From contig JAHIUA010000094.1 of the NCBI GenBank assembly GCA_018817385.1, positions 1-46,661 on the forward strand: DNA of 46,661 nucleotides, in the 5' to 3' direction. The position numbers were made by a program, and so were the translations under genes. The stretch's first letter is position 1, and each line of letters starts with the position of its first letter. Below, one piece after another: positions 1 through 9,091 of the stretch. The notes under the pieces were generated by a model. That model was not told the origin of the DNA. It saw only the letters and a list, made by a program, of their open reading frames with translations, and made no database searches. The DNA comes from Pseudomonadota bacterium. GTDB lineage: Bacteria; Desulfobacterota; Desulfobulbia; Desulfobulbales; Desulfocapsaceae.

Positions 1-134
1 AGACATAAATCTGCTGCAAATTTGACAAATCGGCCCATATTTCCATAGATTTTCGTTAAATAGGCCTGCTATTCGCCTCAAATCCATGAAAATCTGGTCT
101 CGATTTCTCTAATTTTCGCTACGATTCTCTAAAT

Positions 135-147
135 CCGACAGGCTCCT
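135..147. repeat. End fragment of an interspersed inverted-repeat family
   Basis: The sequence CCGACAGGCTCCT matches the right arm of the element at 25834-25978 and resembles one arm of the palindrome at 16161-16194. Only one arm is visible; the partner may lie left of the window. The first 390 bases otherwise hold no gene that I can support. Confidence 0.4.
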
Positions 148-390
148 AGGAAAAAGAGAATCAGCAGAGATCAGAAGTGGCGCCGTTCACAGTGATCACT
201 CAAAAAACAGGGAAAAATGATTACCCCTGACATGCTACTCCCTCCACAATCTCTGATGCAGGTATTTTTCAATATGCGTTATTGACAGAGCGACTTGATT
301 CCAATAGGATACGATATTGTAGAATCCTCGTTTGCCAATGATACCCGGCGGACACTTTTTTTGAGAAATACCAAGTTCTGTTAGTACAAT

Positions 391-2958
391 ATGAACAAAT
401 CCAAACCTCCACCTCAGGGGATCCGTAGTTACGACCATACCTTGTACACCTCTGCAGTTTTCTCACTTTTTCTTTTTCTTGTCCTCCTTTTCATCCATAT
501 TCCACAAGCCTTCTGCCAAGAAAATACTCTTCAAACAAATAAAATAACCGCTGCTGTTCTCAAGGACTTCCCTCCTCTCTATCATCTTGACAATACTGGT
601 GAACCAACAGGTTTTGCCATTGACATACTAACCAGAGTCGCCCAACAAACTGGATCACAGATTCATTACCTGATCGTAGAAAATTGGGCTGCTGCCATGG
701 AGGCCATACGAACTGGTGAGGCAGATTTAATCCCGGGAATCGGCATCAGTGATCCACGCTCGACGGAGTTTGTTTTTTCTGATGAAATTGAAACAATTCC
801 TGTTTCCTGTTTTGTCCGCGCAAAAAATTACTCAATAGATAGCCTCAAGGCCCTCAAGAATCAACGGGTGGCAGTGATAGAAAAGAGTGCGGCAGAGACA
901 ACGCTCAGATATCGCGATGATATCAAACTGATTCCTTTCCCGAATATTGACACTGCCCTCATCCAACTTCTCTCAGGAGACGTGGATGCCTTTGTCTTTC
1001 CTGAGCCTGTTCTCTGGAAAAAGGCTCAGATTGCAGGAGTGGCTGACAAAATCAAAGTCGTGGGTTTCCCCCTGATGGAATTAAAAAGGGGATTTCTCCT
1101 CCGCAAAACGGACACTGAGCTGCTCAAAAAAATAAACCTTGGTATTCAAGAGTATATCCAGTCAGGGAATTACCTGACGGACTATGCCAAGTGGTATGGC
1201 AGGCCTGATCCTTTCTGGAATCTGCAAAGGACTTTTTTCGGAATGTCCGGGATAATCATTCTCGTTATTCTCACTATGGCCGCATGGCGTTACTACTCTG
1301 TGGTCCAATTCAGCCGCCAATTAAGTACCAACATCGCCATCCGAATCGAAGCCGAAAAGGCCCTCCAGAAAGCCTATGACAATCTGGACCAGACCGTTGC
1401 GGCACGAACAAATGAATTAAAAGAAGAAAAGGAAAAGGCCCAGAAGTATTTAAATATTGCCGGAGTGATGATAGGTGTTTTCGACACTGCCGGCAGAGTA
1501 ATATTAATGAATCAAAAAGGGTGTCAGATATTAAACGTACCTGAAGATGAAATTATCGGCAAAAACTGGTTTGACCATTACCTGCCCACAAGAATCATTC
1601 GTGACATGAAGGAAGTATTCAACAAACTGATGGCGGGCAAGACTGAGCTGGTGGAATATTATGAAAATCCCATCCTCACAAGTAATGGCAAGGAACGAAT
1701 CATCGCTTTTCATAATACGCTCTTGCTTGATGAAAGGGAACACGTCAAAGGGGTTCTTTTTTCAGGTCTGGACATCACCGAACGTAAAAAGGCTGAAGCA
1801 GATAAGGCAAGAATGGAAGTACAACTTTGGCAAGCTCAGAAAATGGAAGCCATTGGCACCCTGGCCGGTGGAATCGCACACGATTTTAACAATATTCTCA
1901 CGGCGATCATTGGCTATAGTGAAATCGCAGCGAGAGATCTTCCTCCGGATTCAAGAACGGCCAGGAATGTTGGCGAGGTTCTTAAGGCAGGGTTCAGAGC
2001 AAGAGATCTGGTAAAACAAATCCTCGCCTTCAGCCGCCAGGCAAACATTACTCCGATCCATATTCACCCGGCAACTATCATCAAAGAGGGGATAAAACTG
2101 CTCAGATCTTCAATCCCGTCCACCATTATTATTCATGAAGACATTGACCCAACGACAGGCACGATCCTTGCCGACCCCACCCAGGTCCATCAAATTTTAA
2201 TGAATCTGTGCACCAATGCCTTCCATGCCATGGAAAACATTGGTGGAAGGCTGGATATATCCTTGAGAGAAATTAAACTCGATACGGAAGACTTAAGCGG
2301 CATAACCGGTGTGGCAGCCGGAACTTTTGCCCAATTAACTGTGCACGACAGCGGCACCGGCATTGACCCGGCCATAAAAAACAACATCTTTGACCCTTAT
2401 TTCACCACCAAGGAAACGGGGAAAGGCACAGGGATGGGATTGGCCATCATCCATGGTATCGTCAAAAACTATGGTGGATTCATCTCCTGTGAAAGTGAAC
2501 GTGGCACAGGAACAACATTCAAGGTGTTATTGCCTGTAGTCAATGAAGACATTCCAGCCACAGAAGAAACTCTCAACGACATTCCGAACGGTACTGAAGA
2601 GATTCTTTTTGTTGATGATGAAGCACAGATCACTGAAATGGCACAGGAAATCCTTGAAAATCTGGGTTATACCGTCACAGCCAGAAAAAGCAGTTTTGCA
2701 GCACTTGAGTCTTTCCAGAATCAGCCTGATAAATTTGATCTTGTCATCACTGACCAGACAATGCCTGACATGACAGGTACGGCACTCTCCAGGCGCCTCC
2801 TGCAGATCCGTCCTGACCTCCCTATTATTCTCTGCACCGGCTATAGCTCAACTGTTTCGGAAACTGAGGCCAAATGTTATGGCATTAAAGAATTTGTTTA
2901 TAAGCCCATTTCAATCAACCATCTTGGCCGACTCATACGTAAAGTATTAGACGAATAG
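391..2958 (+). CDS. Hybrid sensor histidine kinase with fused periplasmic solute-binding domain
   Basis: Membrane sensor kinase of 855 residues that probably senses a small ligand in the periplasm. A hydrophobic signal segment lies around residues 20-43. It is followed by a family-3 (amino-acid type) solute-binding domain at about 48-270, a transmembrane helix near 283-305, a short charged coiled coil, a PAS domain at about 350-470, and a HisKA domain whose phospho-acceptor is His497 in AHDFNN. The HATPase part shows the GKGTGMGLA nucleotide-binding motif. A C-terminal receiver domain has its phosphorylatable aspartate at about Asp788 (VITDQTMPDM). It starts at ATG 391 with only a weak ribosome site. 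With no output domain after the receiver, it must pass phosphate to a partner encoded elsewhere; no response regulator is adjacent. The ligand is unknown; the BvgS/EvgS-like layout suggests an amino acid or similar solute. Family call is firm, ligand is not known. Confidence 0.93.
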   Translation: MNKSKPPPQGIRSYDHTLYTSAVFSLFLFLVLLFIHIPQAFCQENTLQTNKITAAVLKDFPPLYHLDNTGEPTGFAIDILTRVAQQTGSQIHYLIVENWAAAMEAIRTGEADLIPGIGISDPRSTEFVFSDEIETIPVSCFVRAKNYSIDSLKALKNQRVAVIEKSAAETTLRYRDDIKLIPFPNIDTALIQLLSGDVDAFVFPEPVLWKKAQIAGVADKIKVVGFPLMELKRGFLLRKTDTELLKKINLGIQEYIQSGNYLTDYAKWYGRPDPFWNLQRTFFGMSGIIILVILTMAAWRYYSVVQFSRQLSTNIAIRIEAEKALQKAYDNLDQTVAARTNELKEEKEKAQKYLNIAGVMIGVFDTAGRVILMNQKGCQILNVPEDEIIGKNWFDHYLPTRIIRDMKEVFNKLMAGKTELVEYYENPILTSNGKERIIAFHNTLLLDEREHVKGVLFSGLDITERKKAEADKARMEVQLWQAQKMEAIGTLAGGIAHDFNNILTAIIGYSEIAARDLPPDSRTARNVGEVLKAGFRARDLVKQILAFSRQANITPIHIHPATIIKEGIKLLRSSIPSTIIIHEDIDPTTGTILADPTQVHQILMNLCTNAFHAMENIGGRLDISLREIKLDTEDLSGITGVAAGTFAQLTVHDSGTGIDPAIKNNIFDPYFTTKETGKGTGMGLAIIHGIVKNYGGFISCESERGTGTTFKVLLPVVNEDIPATEETLNDIPNGTEEILFVDDEAQITEMAQEILENLGYTVTARKSSFAALESFQNQPDKFDLVITDQTMPDMTGTALSRRLLQIRPDLPIILCTGYSSTVSETEAKCYGIKEFVYKPISINHLGRLIRKVLDE

Positions 2959-3321
2959 GCGGACAATGGTCAGAAGACAGGTTCATGGTTATGACAAACT
3001 TTGGCCCCTGCATTTTCAGCAGAAAATCGTACAACAGCCCTTCAGCAACTCCCTAAAAGAGACGCACCACCTCTTTGCCGCTCTTCGCGCAATCCACAAT
3101 GTCGCTCAATGCAAACACCAGGACGGCAAAGTGCATCTGAGATGACCAAGAGTTTTATTCTTCCCCTGAACCAAGGAAAGAAGGAATCAGAAAATCAGTT
3201 TCCACTGCGAAACCAATTAGTTTCATTTTTCCTACCATAAAGGAACAACAACTGGTAAAATATATAGAAGTACAGTTTCACACAACCTGTCAATCATACG
3301 AAACGACAAAGGAGGCTTGGT
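2959..3321. other. Intergenic region upstream of rubredoxin
   Basis: About 360 bases between the kinase stop and rubredoxin. I see no supported gene. The last ten bases before the rubredoxin start carry its ribosome site. No clear terminator hairpin follows the kinase gene. Confidence 0.5.
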
Positions 3322-3480
3322 ATGCAAAAATGGGAATGCCCCTGTGGCTACATCTATGACCCCGAAGAAGGTGACTATGAACATGGTGTTGAACCTGGAA
3401 CCCCTTGGGAAGAAGTACCGGAAAGCTGGGTTTGTCCAAAGTGTGGCGCAGAAAAAGAATCTTTCTGGAAAGTCGACTAG
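3322..3480 (+). CDS. Rubredoxin
   Basis: Rubredoxin of 52 residues, the usual length, a soluble one-electron carrier with a single Fe(Cys)4 centre. The two cysteine knuckles are plain: CPCGY at residues 6-10 and CPKCG at 39-43, with the conserved aromatic core (Tyr, Trp and Phe residues) and the YDP and [14 protein letters not shown] segments of the family. The start ATG is preceded by a good ribosome site (GGAGG, 3311-3315). It is a monocistronic unit: a strong terminator follows at 3540-3572. In strict anaerobes rubredoxin typically serves oxygen or superoxide detoxification partners such as rubredoxin-oxygen oxidoreductase or superoxide reductase; neither is adjacent here. Confidence 0.97.
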   Translation: MQKWECPCGYIYDPEEGDYEHGVEPGTPWEEVPESWVCPKCGAEKESFWKVD

Positions 3481-3539
3481 GATCCTGTCCTCCACATGCA
3501 TCGGCAGTGCAGCCTTTTCTGAGAAAGGCACTCAAAAAA

Positions 3540-3572
3540 GGGGAGATTCAATCAGTTGAATCTTCCCTTTTT
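3540..3572 (+). terminator. Intrinsic terminator of rubredoxin
   Basis: A 12-bp stem (3540-3551 with 3556-3567, one G-T pair) closes a TCAG loop and is followed directly by five T residues at 3568-3572. It lies 60 bases after the rubredoxin stop. Just after the stop, the bases AGGATCCTGTCC (3479-3490) match the arm of the interspersed repeat family. Confidence 0.85.
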
Positions 3573-3718
3573 CACAATCTCAACGCCCCCTTCAACCAGG
3601 AAAAACTCCCGCCATAAGGTATTCCTTTTACAAGCCCGTGACTTGGTCAGACAAAGCAAGCCGTTCTGGTCGGGAGGTACCCCCTTCCACATTCCCCGCT
3701 TTCCTTTTTTGGACCTGC

Positions 3719-3741
3719 AAGAGTCTCTTACAGAGACTCTT
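3719..3741 (-). terminator. Perfect hairpin downstream of the cyclase gene
   Basis: A perfect 10-bp stem (AAGAGTCTCT at 3719-3728 pairing with 3732-3741) with a 3-base loop, 70 bases past the stop of the minus-strand cyclase gene. No T run follows it on the minus strand, so it may be a weak or factor-dependent terminator, or an mRNA 3'-end stabiliser. Confidence 0.5.
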
Positions 3742-3810
3742 TGATGCACAGCCACAACTCAGCCAGTATCCAGACCAACATGCCTGGACTCTTTCCCCGG
3801 AAATCTGCCC

Positions 3811-5274
3811 CTACTTCTTTTGAGGGATGACATGAATCTGGACCTCAACATCCGGCCAGCGACGCTCAAGACTCTGGACACCGGCGGGAACTATGACCTT
3901 GCAATAAACCGTTGCGTCCTCCTTGATGCCGTGCAGATAGATCGGGGTGGTAAGCAGCGAACTAGGCATCTGCATGGATGCCCTCTCTGTGGGCATGAGG
4001 ACCTGGACACTCGGCGGATTAACACTTACTGAGGAAATCTTCATTCCCTCCTGCAATTTGCCAAGGAGCTGTGGTTTGATTGGCAGGGTCGTTTCATGCA
4101 GTGCCTTCACCGAGATTTTCAGAGAAGAAGGATTGATATCTGTCACCGTTACTCGCCTTGGAACCACTACATTCTGGGCGGTCAGGGCCACGACCTGGTC
4201 CCCTTCCGTCACTTCAGTGAGGTTGACCTGGACCCGCAACTGGGAAAGATCCATGGTGGAAAGCAGGGAGGAAGACCCCTCAAGGTAGAGCTTCACCTCC
4301 GTGGGTATCTCCCTTCCCAGGACCAGATTCTCCTGCAGACCAACATATTGAATGGGAACGGTGAAAATCATTTCCCGGTTCTCAGTCTTGCCCATGATAA
4401 CCAGGGTCCAAAACAGAGTGGCCACCATGAGGCTTGCCCCGATTTCCAGGAAAAGAGACCAGAACCTTTTTCCATACCCGAATCGGACGCTCGGCATGTT
4501 TGGTCCAGAATTCTTGCTGTAAGCCAGGATCTGAGCGACCACCTCCCCCTTTTCCTTTATCGGCACCATTTCTCCATGACAAAACAGAGAAATTTCACCC
4601 CGTTCTTCAGAAACGGTCAGGACCAGGGCATCGGTTTTTTCAGCCAGGCCCAAGGAAGCATGATGGCGAGTACCAAAGGCATCGGAAAGCTTCTTGCTCT
4701 CCGACAGCGGCAGGTGCACACCTATTCGGGAAATGCGATTCTCCTCAACAATCATTGCCCCGTCATGACCGGGAGAAGTGGGATCAAAGATGCTGAGTAA
4801 CATGGGAAAACTGGGGACGGCATCAACCCTGACGCCCTCGGTTATCCACTGCCGGATGGGATCATTGCCGGGGAGAACAATGATAGCCCCCCATTTGCGG
4901 CCGGCAAGTTCAAAAAGTACTTTTTCAATAAGGTCCGGCAGGCCCTGGAGATCGGCCTGGCTCTGATTACCAAAGAGAGTCGTCGTCCGTTCAAGAATTT
5001 TACGAAGTTCCGGCTGAAAGAGAACAATAAGAACAATCAGGGCAAACTGACTCAGATTAGAAAAGATCCATTCCACTCCGCGCAGACCACTCATTGTCGC
5101 CAACATGGCCAGTACGCCGGCAACAATGAGGCCCACGGCGATCTTCCAGGTCCCTGTCGCCCTCAAGGTTCGTGATAAATAAAAGATTGCCAGGGCAAAA
5201 ATTAAAATATCAAGCAATACCTGCCAATGGCCAAGATGATTAAGCAAGTCGAAAAAATGTCCAGGCAGGATCAT
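3811..5274 (-). CDS. cdaA: CdaA-type diadenylate cyclase fused to YbbR (CdaR-like) domains
   Basis: Membrane-bound diadenylate cyclase that condenses two ATP into c-di-AMP. Residues about 18-100 form three transmembrane helices ending in the family hallmark FQPELRKILE. The DisA_N catalytic domain follows, with the DGA motif at 171-173 (GHDGAMIV) and the second nucleotide motif RHHAS at 203-207, where many homologues have RHR. A fourth helix near 274-293 leads into YbbR-type beta domains filling 300-487 in the periplasm. In Firmicutes CdaA and its YbbR-domain regulator CdaR are separate neighbouring genes; here they are one 487-residue polypeptide, so sensing and catalysis are covalently linked. 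The start is ATG 5274. CorA diverges upstream. No c-di-AMP phosphodiesterase (GdpP or PgpH) lies in the window. The family call is strong. Confidence 0.92.
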   Translation of the reverse strand: MILPGHFFDLLNHLGHWQVLLDILIFALAIFYLSRTLRATGTWKIAVGLIVAGVLAMLATMSGLRGVEWIFSNLSQFALIVLIVLFQPELRKILERTTTLFGNQSQADLQGLPDLIEKVLFELAGRKWGAIIVLPGNDPIRQWITEGVRVDAVPSFPMLLSIFDPTSPGHDGAMIVEENRISRIGVHLPLSESKKLSDAFGTRHHASLGLAEKTDALVLTVSEERGEISLFCHGEMVPIKEKGEVVAQILAYSKNSGPNMPSVRFGYGKRFWSLFLEIGASLMVATLFWTLVIMGKTENREMIFTVPIQYVGLQENLVLGREIPTEVKLYLEGSSSLLSTMDLSQLRVQVNLTEVTEGDQVVALTAQNVVVPRRVTVTDINPSSLKISVKALHETTLPIKPQLLGKLQEGMKISSVSVNPPSVQVLMPTERASMQMPSSLLTTPIYLHGIKEDATVYCKVIVPAGVQSLERRWPDVEVQIHVIPQKK

Positions 5275-5969
5275 AACGGGATCTCACTAACAGGTTCCAG
5301 GAAACAAAAGTTTTGATCTGTATACGTTAACTCGGTTTACTACTTCGTTTCACCAGCAGAATAAGACCTGAAATGCTTTTTTGACTCTATCCTGTATGGC
5401 AAAACCAATGGCGATGATGCCAACAAACAACACCCGTTGTAAAAAGTCCACTACTGTTCCTGCCGATGGCCTGCCAGGCAATGCCAGGACCGACCACGAA
5501 GAACCGTATAATCAATGAGACGGAGAACAGGAGCACGAGTCCCTCAACATCCCCCCTGACAGAATGGGCTCTCCATCAAAATCAAAACGTACCACCTTTA
5601 GCGGATGCAGAATAGAAATATTATCGCATCACCAAACAATCAACTGCCAGGATCATCAAGTCAAGCAATTGGCCCATCTCACATAGACCAGTTAGGTCTT
5701 GTTTTTTCGTGACTATTCAGGTAATGGCAAATAATTGACAACCAACCACTCTGTAACCGGTTAGCAGTGTTTTATATCGGTTCAGTCAGGGATGCAAAGC
5801 ATACTCGTGCTATTCGAGAAGCCCTCAATGGATGAAGATGAAGTGCTGCTGAAGCGTTACGTTTTTTTCGAGAATAAATTGCTTACATATCATAAAGATT
5901 TGCAGTCAGCCAGCATAACCGACTACAAGCTGTGAAACCTTTCAAGTCTGCCTTGAGGAAATGTATCCC
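5275..5969. other. Long divergent intergenic region between cdaA and corA
   Basis: About 690 bases with no supported gene. It must hold the promoters of the divergent cyclase and CorA genes. Its notable content is a 51-bp element at 5718-5768 that recurs upstream of mgtE (listed separately). I looked for the conserved cores of the M-box and ydaO (c-di-AMP) riboswitches by eye and did not see them. Confidence 0.6.
5718..5768 (+). promoter_or_regulatory. 51-bp element shared with the mgtE upstream region (copy A)
   Basis: Aligned without gaps to 22003-22053, 41 of 51 positions are identical, including GGC.AATAATTG and TTAGCAGT. Both copies lie on the plus strand upstream of a plus-strand Mg2+ transporter gene, here about 200 bases before corA. 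Its role is not established: it could be a regulator binding site, part of a leader, or an interspersed repeat. Confidence 0.5.
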
Positions 5970-7109
5970 ATGAAAACACCCCTCGATATTCCCGACACGA
6001 CTCTTAGCGAAACAGAAGGCTCCATGTTCCGGATTCTCAAGACATCATCGCTCAAATCGGGCCTGCCGCCTGGCACCCCGATCCATGTCGGTCAGCAGCA
6101 AAGCGAAGATATTAACATCAGGGTCATAGATTACGACCAGACATCCTACAACACCATAACCCCTGACAATCCGGAAGAATGCGCAATCTATCAGGGAAAG
6201 CAGACAGTCACCTGGATCAACGTCGATGGCCTGCATCAGGTCGATATCATCGAGAAACTCTGTTCCTGCTTCAAACTCCACTCGCTCACCGTGGAAGATA
6301 TCCTCAACACCACTCAGCGTCCCAAGCTTGATGTCTTCGACGAGTATCTGTTTCTGGTACTGAAGATGCAGACCTACAATACTGAAACCCAACGGGTCGA
6401 TATGGAACAGGTCAGTTTTGTGCTCGGTAAAAACTACCTGCTTTCCTTTCAAGAAAAAACAGGAGACACCTTTGACGGAGTACGCACCCGGATCAGTAAC
6501 AACAAAGGTCGTATCCGCAAGATGAAGACAGACTATCTCCTTTATGCCCTGCTGGACTCCATCATTGACAACTACTTTTCAGTACTTGAGAAGATCGGTG
6601 AAGAGATCGAGTTCATAGAAGAAGAACTTGTTACCAACCCACTTCCCGAGACCTTGGGCAAAATCCATATATTGAAGCGGGAGATGATCCTCCTCAGAAG
6701 GTCGGTTTGGCCGCTGCGCGAGGTGATCAACAGCCTGGTGCGTGACGAAGAAATTGACCTGATCAGCGAGGCCATCTACTTTTACATGAAAGATCTTTAC
6801 GACCACACTATCCAGATTATTGAAACCATTGAAACCTTCCGTGATATCATTTCCGGCATGCTGGATATTTATCTCTCTTCGATCAGCAACCGCATGAACG
6901 AGGTCATGAAGGTTCTGACTATTTTTGCCGCCATCTTTATCCCTCTCACCTTCATCGCAGGCCTCTACGGCATGAACTTCAACACAGTCACAAGTCCCCT
7001 GAATATGCCGGAACTCAGCTGGTACTATGGGTATCCTTTCGCTATTGGCATAATGCTGGCAACCGCTGGCGTAATGATCCTCTTCTTTAAAAAGAAAAAA
7101 TGGTTTTAA
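5970..7109 (+). CDS. corA: CorA-family magnesium channel
   Basis: Pentameric Mg2+ (and Co2+/Ni2+) channel of the inner membrane, 379 residues. A long cytoplasmic N-terminal domain and helical stalk precede two C-terminal transmembrane helices. The signature GMN lies in GLYGMNFN at the end of the first helix, and the C-terminus is a basic lysine-rich tail (FKKKKW). I chose ATG 5970 over ATG 5961 because the GAGG ribosome site at 5955-5958 abuts the earlier ATG but is 11 bases from the later one. It follows a long leader region with the 51-bp shared element and ends at a hairpin (7129-7162). A second Mg2+ transporter, MgtE, lies at 22.4 kb. Confidence 0.95.
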   Translation: MKTPLDIPDTTLSETEGSMFRILKTSSLKSGLPPGTPIHVGQQQSEDINIRVIDYDQTSYNTITPDNPEECAIYQGKQTVTWINVDGLHQVDIIEKLCSCFKLHSLTVEDILNTTQRPKLDVFDEYLFLVLKMQTYNTETQRVDMEQVSFVLGKNYLLSFQEKTGDTFDGVRTRISNNKGRIRKMKTDYLLYALLDSIIDNYFSVLEKIGEEIEFIEEELVTNPLPETLGKIHILKREMILLRRSVWPLREVINSLVRDEEIDLISEAIYFYMKDLYDHTIQIIETIETFRDIISGMLDIYLSSISNRMNEVMKVLTIFAAIFIPLTFIAGLYGMNFNTVTSPLNMPELSWYYGYPFAIGIMLATAGVMILFFKKKKWF

Positions 7110-7128
7110 GGAGTTTCCGATAACGGGG

Positions 7129-7162
7129 CCGGTTGCCCTAAGCAAGAAATTAGGGCAACCGG
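7129..7162 (+). terminator. Hairpin after corA
   Basis: A perfect 13-bp GC-rich stem (7129-7141 with 7150-7162) with an 8-base loop, 20 bases after the corA stop. There is no adjacent T run, so termination may be weak. Confidence 0.65.
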
Positions 7163-7294
7163 GTTCACGATTTTCTCTGAAAGATATCCCCCAAAGAGAG
7201 ACTGACCTGTCCCCCCCAGGAAGAGAATACCATGCGACAGAGTCTTCCAGAGCAAAAAGTTATCAGGAGCATTTTTGGCCTTTTACTCCAGGCC

Positions 7295-7882
7295 CTACTT
7301 TCGCATACTGAGAGTTAAGCGGGCAAATAATGTCCCTTTCGAGATCGGGGCTGAATAGGTTTCATTGACGTAACGCATGTCTTCAATGGTATAAAAGGCA
7401 TTAGGATTATAGTGTTTGATGATAGAGATGATCTTTCTAATATTTTTCCGCTTGGCAATACTAAAGATCAATTTGACTGGCCCGGTTTCACCCTGTGCAT
7501 CAACACTGGTCACTCCATATCCTGCAGCCCAGAGCACTTTAACCAGTTCATCCGCCTCCCCTCGGGTGATGACTCTGATCAGCATATTACCCAGAGCAAT
7601 TTTTTCTTCAAGAACTACACCCACATAGTTGCCTGCCGCGAATCCAAAGGCAAAGGCGATATAGGTCTGCCATGAATTAAGATTCTGCATGACCTGAGCC
7701 ACTGCCAGCAACCAGATTAAAGATTCAAAAAAGCCAAGCAGGGCCGCCAAGTATTTCAATCCTTTAGAGACAAAGATAATTCGCAGTGTGCCGATGGAGA
7801 CATCAAGAATCCGAGCGCAAAAAACCAGCAGTGGGAGAATGATAACGATAAAGATCGGATTTTCCGGGAGTAATAATGTCAT
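7295..7882 (-). CDS. UPF0316 / DUF2179-type membrane protein
   Basis: Protein of 195 residues with three N-terminal transmembrane helices (about 5-85) and a small cytoplasmic alpha/beta domain. Segments such as RILDVSIGTLR, GFAAGNYVGVVLEEKIALG and YTIEDMRYVNE are typical of the UPF0316 (DUF5698 plus DUF2179) family, whose function is unknown. I chose ATG 7882 because it has an AAGGA ribosome site six bases upstream; the in-frame ATG 7906 has none. It is convergent with corA. Its position near a c-di-AMP synthase and a Mg2+ channel hints at an ion or envelope role, but that is only context. Confidence 0.8.
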   Translation of the reverse strand: MTLLLPENPIFIVIILPLLVFCARILDVSIGTLRIIFVSKGLKYLAALLGFFESLIWLLAVAQVMQNLNSWQTYIAFAFGFAAGNYVGVVLEEKIALGNMLIRVITRGEADELVKVLWAAGYGVTSVDAQGETGPVKLIFSIAKRKNIRKIISIIKHYNPNAFYTIEDMRYVNETYSAPISKGTLFARLTLSMRK

Positions 7883-8184
7883 GTTGGTCCTTTCTTTGAA
7901 GATCATGAAGAAGTAATCGGTATGCCCTGCAATATCACCTCGATATGAATAGTTCAGGTATAGAATTAGCGCCTGTCCGGAAACGAGAGCCTTCTTTCTC
8001 TAATCAAGACACTCAATAAATGCAACCGTTGGTTTCCCCCCAAGGAATCATCCTAACTACGGGTATAAGCGCCCTTGGGGGCCATGGAGGTTGAACTTCT
8101 GAAAATTAATTTTTAAGAGCGGCAAGATCAGAGGAGACCGCCGAGGATCTCAGGGAAAATGAGGCAATTATGGACAGGCAGCTA
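7883..8184. other. Intergenic region
   Basis: About 300 bases between rimK and the UPF0316 gene, both on the minus strand. I see no gene and no convincing terminator. Confidence 0.4.
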
Positions 8185-9090
8185 TTAGCCTCTGCCACGA
8201 GTTTTGGTCTTTCCTGGTTCGGCATTTTTCTCAATAAATTCGATTACAATACCTGCTACATCCAGCTCGGTTGCTTTTTCAATACCTTCCAGGCCAGGTG
8301 AAGAGTTCACCTCCATGACAACCGGACCATGATTTGAGCGTAAGATATCCACCCCAGCCACGTTCAGGCCCATAATTTTAGCAGCACGAACAGCTGTGGA
8401 GCGTTCTTCCGGGGTGATTTTCACTTTCTCAGCCTTTCCTCCCCGATGGATATTAGAGCGGAAATCTCCCTCCTTACCGATGCGCATCATTGCTGCCACA
8501 ACCTTCCCCCCAACCACAAAACAGCGGACATCTTTGGAATCCGCCTCCTTGATAAATTCCTGGACCAGTATATTCTGTTTCAATCCCCGAAACGCCTCAA
8601 TAACACTAACAGCCGCGTTATTGGTCTCGGCTAGGACAACACCTACCCCTTGGGTCCCTTCTAACAATTTTATCACCAATGGTGCACCACCAACAAGGTC
8701 GATCAAGTCCTGGGTATACAGGGTTGCATGGGAGAAACCGGTTACCGGCAGGCCTATTCCCCTGCGAGCCAGAAGTTGCAAAGAACGGAGTTTATCTCGA
8801 GAACGGGAAATGGCCACCGATTCATTGACGGAATAGACGCCTATCATTTCGAACTGCCTGACAACAGCAGTTCCATAAAAAGTAATCGAAGCGCCTATTC
8901 GTGGAATAACCGCACTAAATCCGTCTAAGGGTTCTCCCTTAAAATGGATTGAAGGTTTATGAGAGGTGATATTCATGTAGCAGCGCAACGGATCAACAAC
9001 CTGCACTTCATGCCCCCGTCTTTCGGCACTTTCAACAAGTCTGGCCGTAGAGTAAAGCTCTTTATTCCTTGATAAAATACAAATTTTCAC
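8185..9090 (-). CDS. rimK: RimK-family ATP-grasp glutamate ligase
   Basis: ATP-grasp ligase of 301 residues, matching RimK in length and along its whole sequence: [14 protein letters not shown] at the start, [64 protein letters not shown] and the metal/ATP site [15 protein letters not shown]. coli RimK adds glutamates to the C-terminus of ribosomal protein S6; related LysX and ArgX load amino acids on the carrier LysW. The start is GTG 9090, set by the position of the family N-terminus and a GGAAG ribosome site just upstream. Its usual partner, a RimB-type protease, lies directly upstream but is broken. LysW-like genes lie 1.5 kb away on the other strand, so the acceptor could be S6 or one of those carriers. 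Confidence 0.93.
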   Translation of the reverse strand: MKICILSRNKELYSTARLVESAERRGHEVQVVDPLRCYMNITSHKPSIHFKGEPLDGFSAVIPRIGASITFYGTAVVRQFEMIGVYSVNESVAISRSRDKLRSLQLLARRGIGLPVTGFSHATLYTQDLIDLVGGAPLVIKLLEGTQGVGVVLAETNNAAVSVIEAFRGLKQNILVQEFIKEADSKDVRCFVVGGKVVAAMMRIGKEGDFRSNIHRGGKAEKVKITPEERSTAVRAAKIMGLNVAGVDILRSNHGPVVMEVNSSPGLEGIEKATELDVAGIVIEFIEKNAEPGKTKTRGRG

Positions 9091-9091
9091 T

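Noticed and set aside
4096-4800. Overlapping open stretches on the plus strand opposite the cyclase gene
   Set aside because: The minus strand encodes CdaA with all motifs; the plus-strand frames show no family features.
5275-5969. A Mg2+ (M-box) or c-di-AMP (ydaO) riboswitch before corA
   Set aside because: The conserved cores of these RNAs were not visible, and the shared 51-bp element does not show compensating base changes in its possible stems. A covariance-model search would be decisive.
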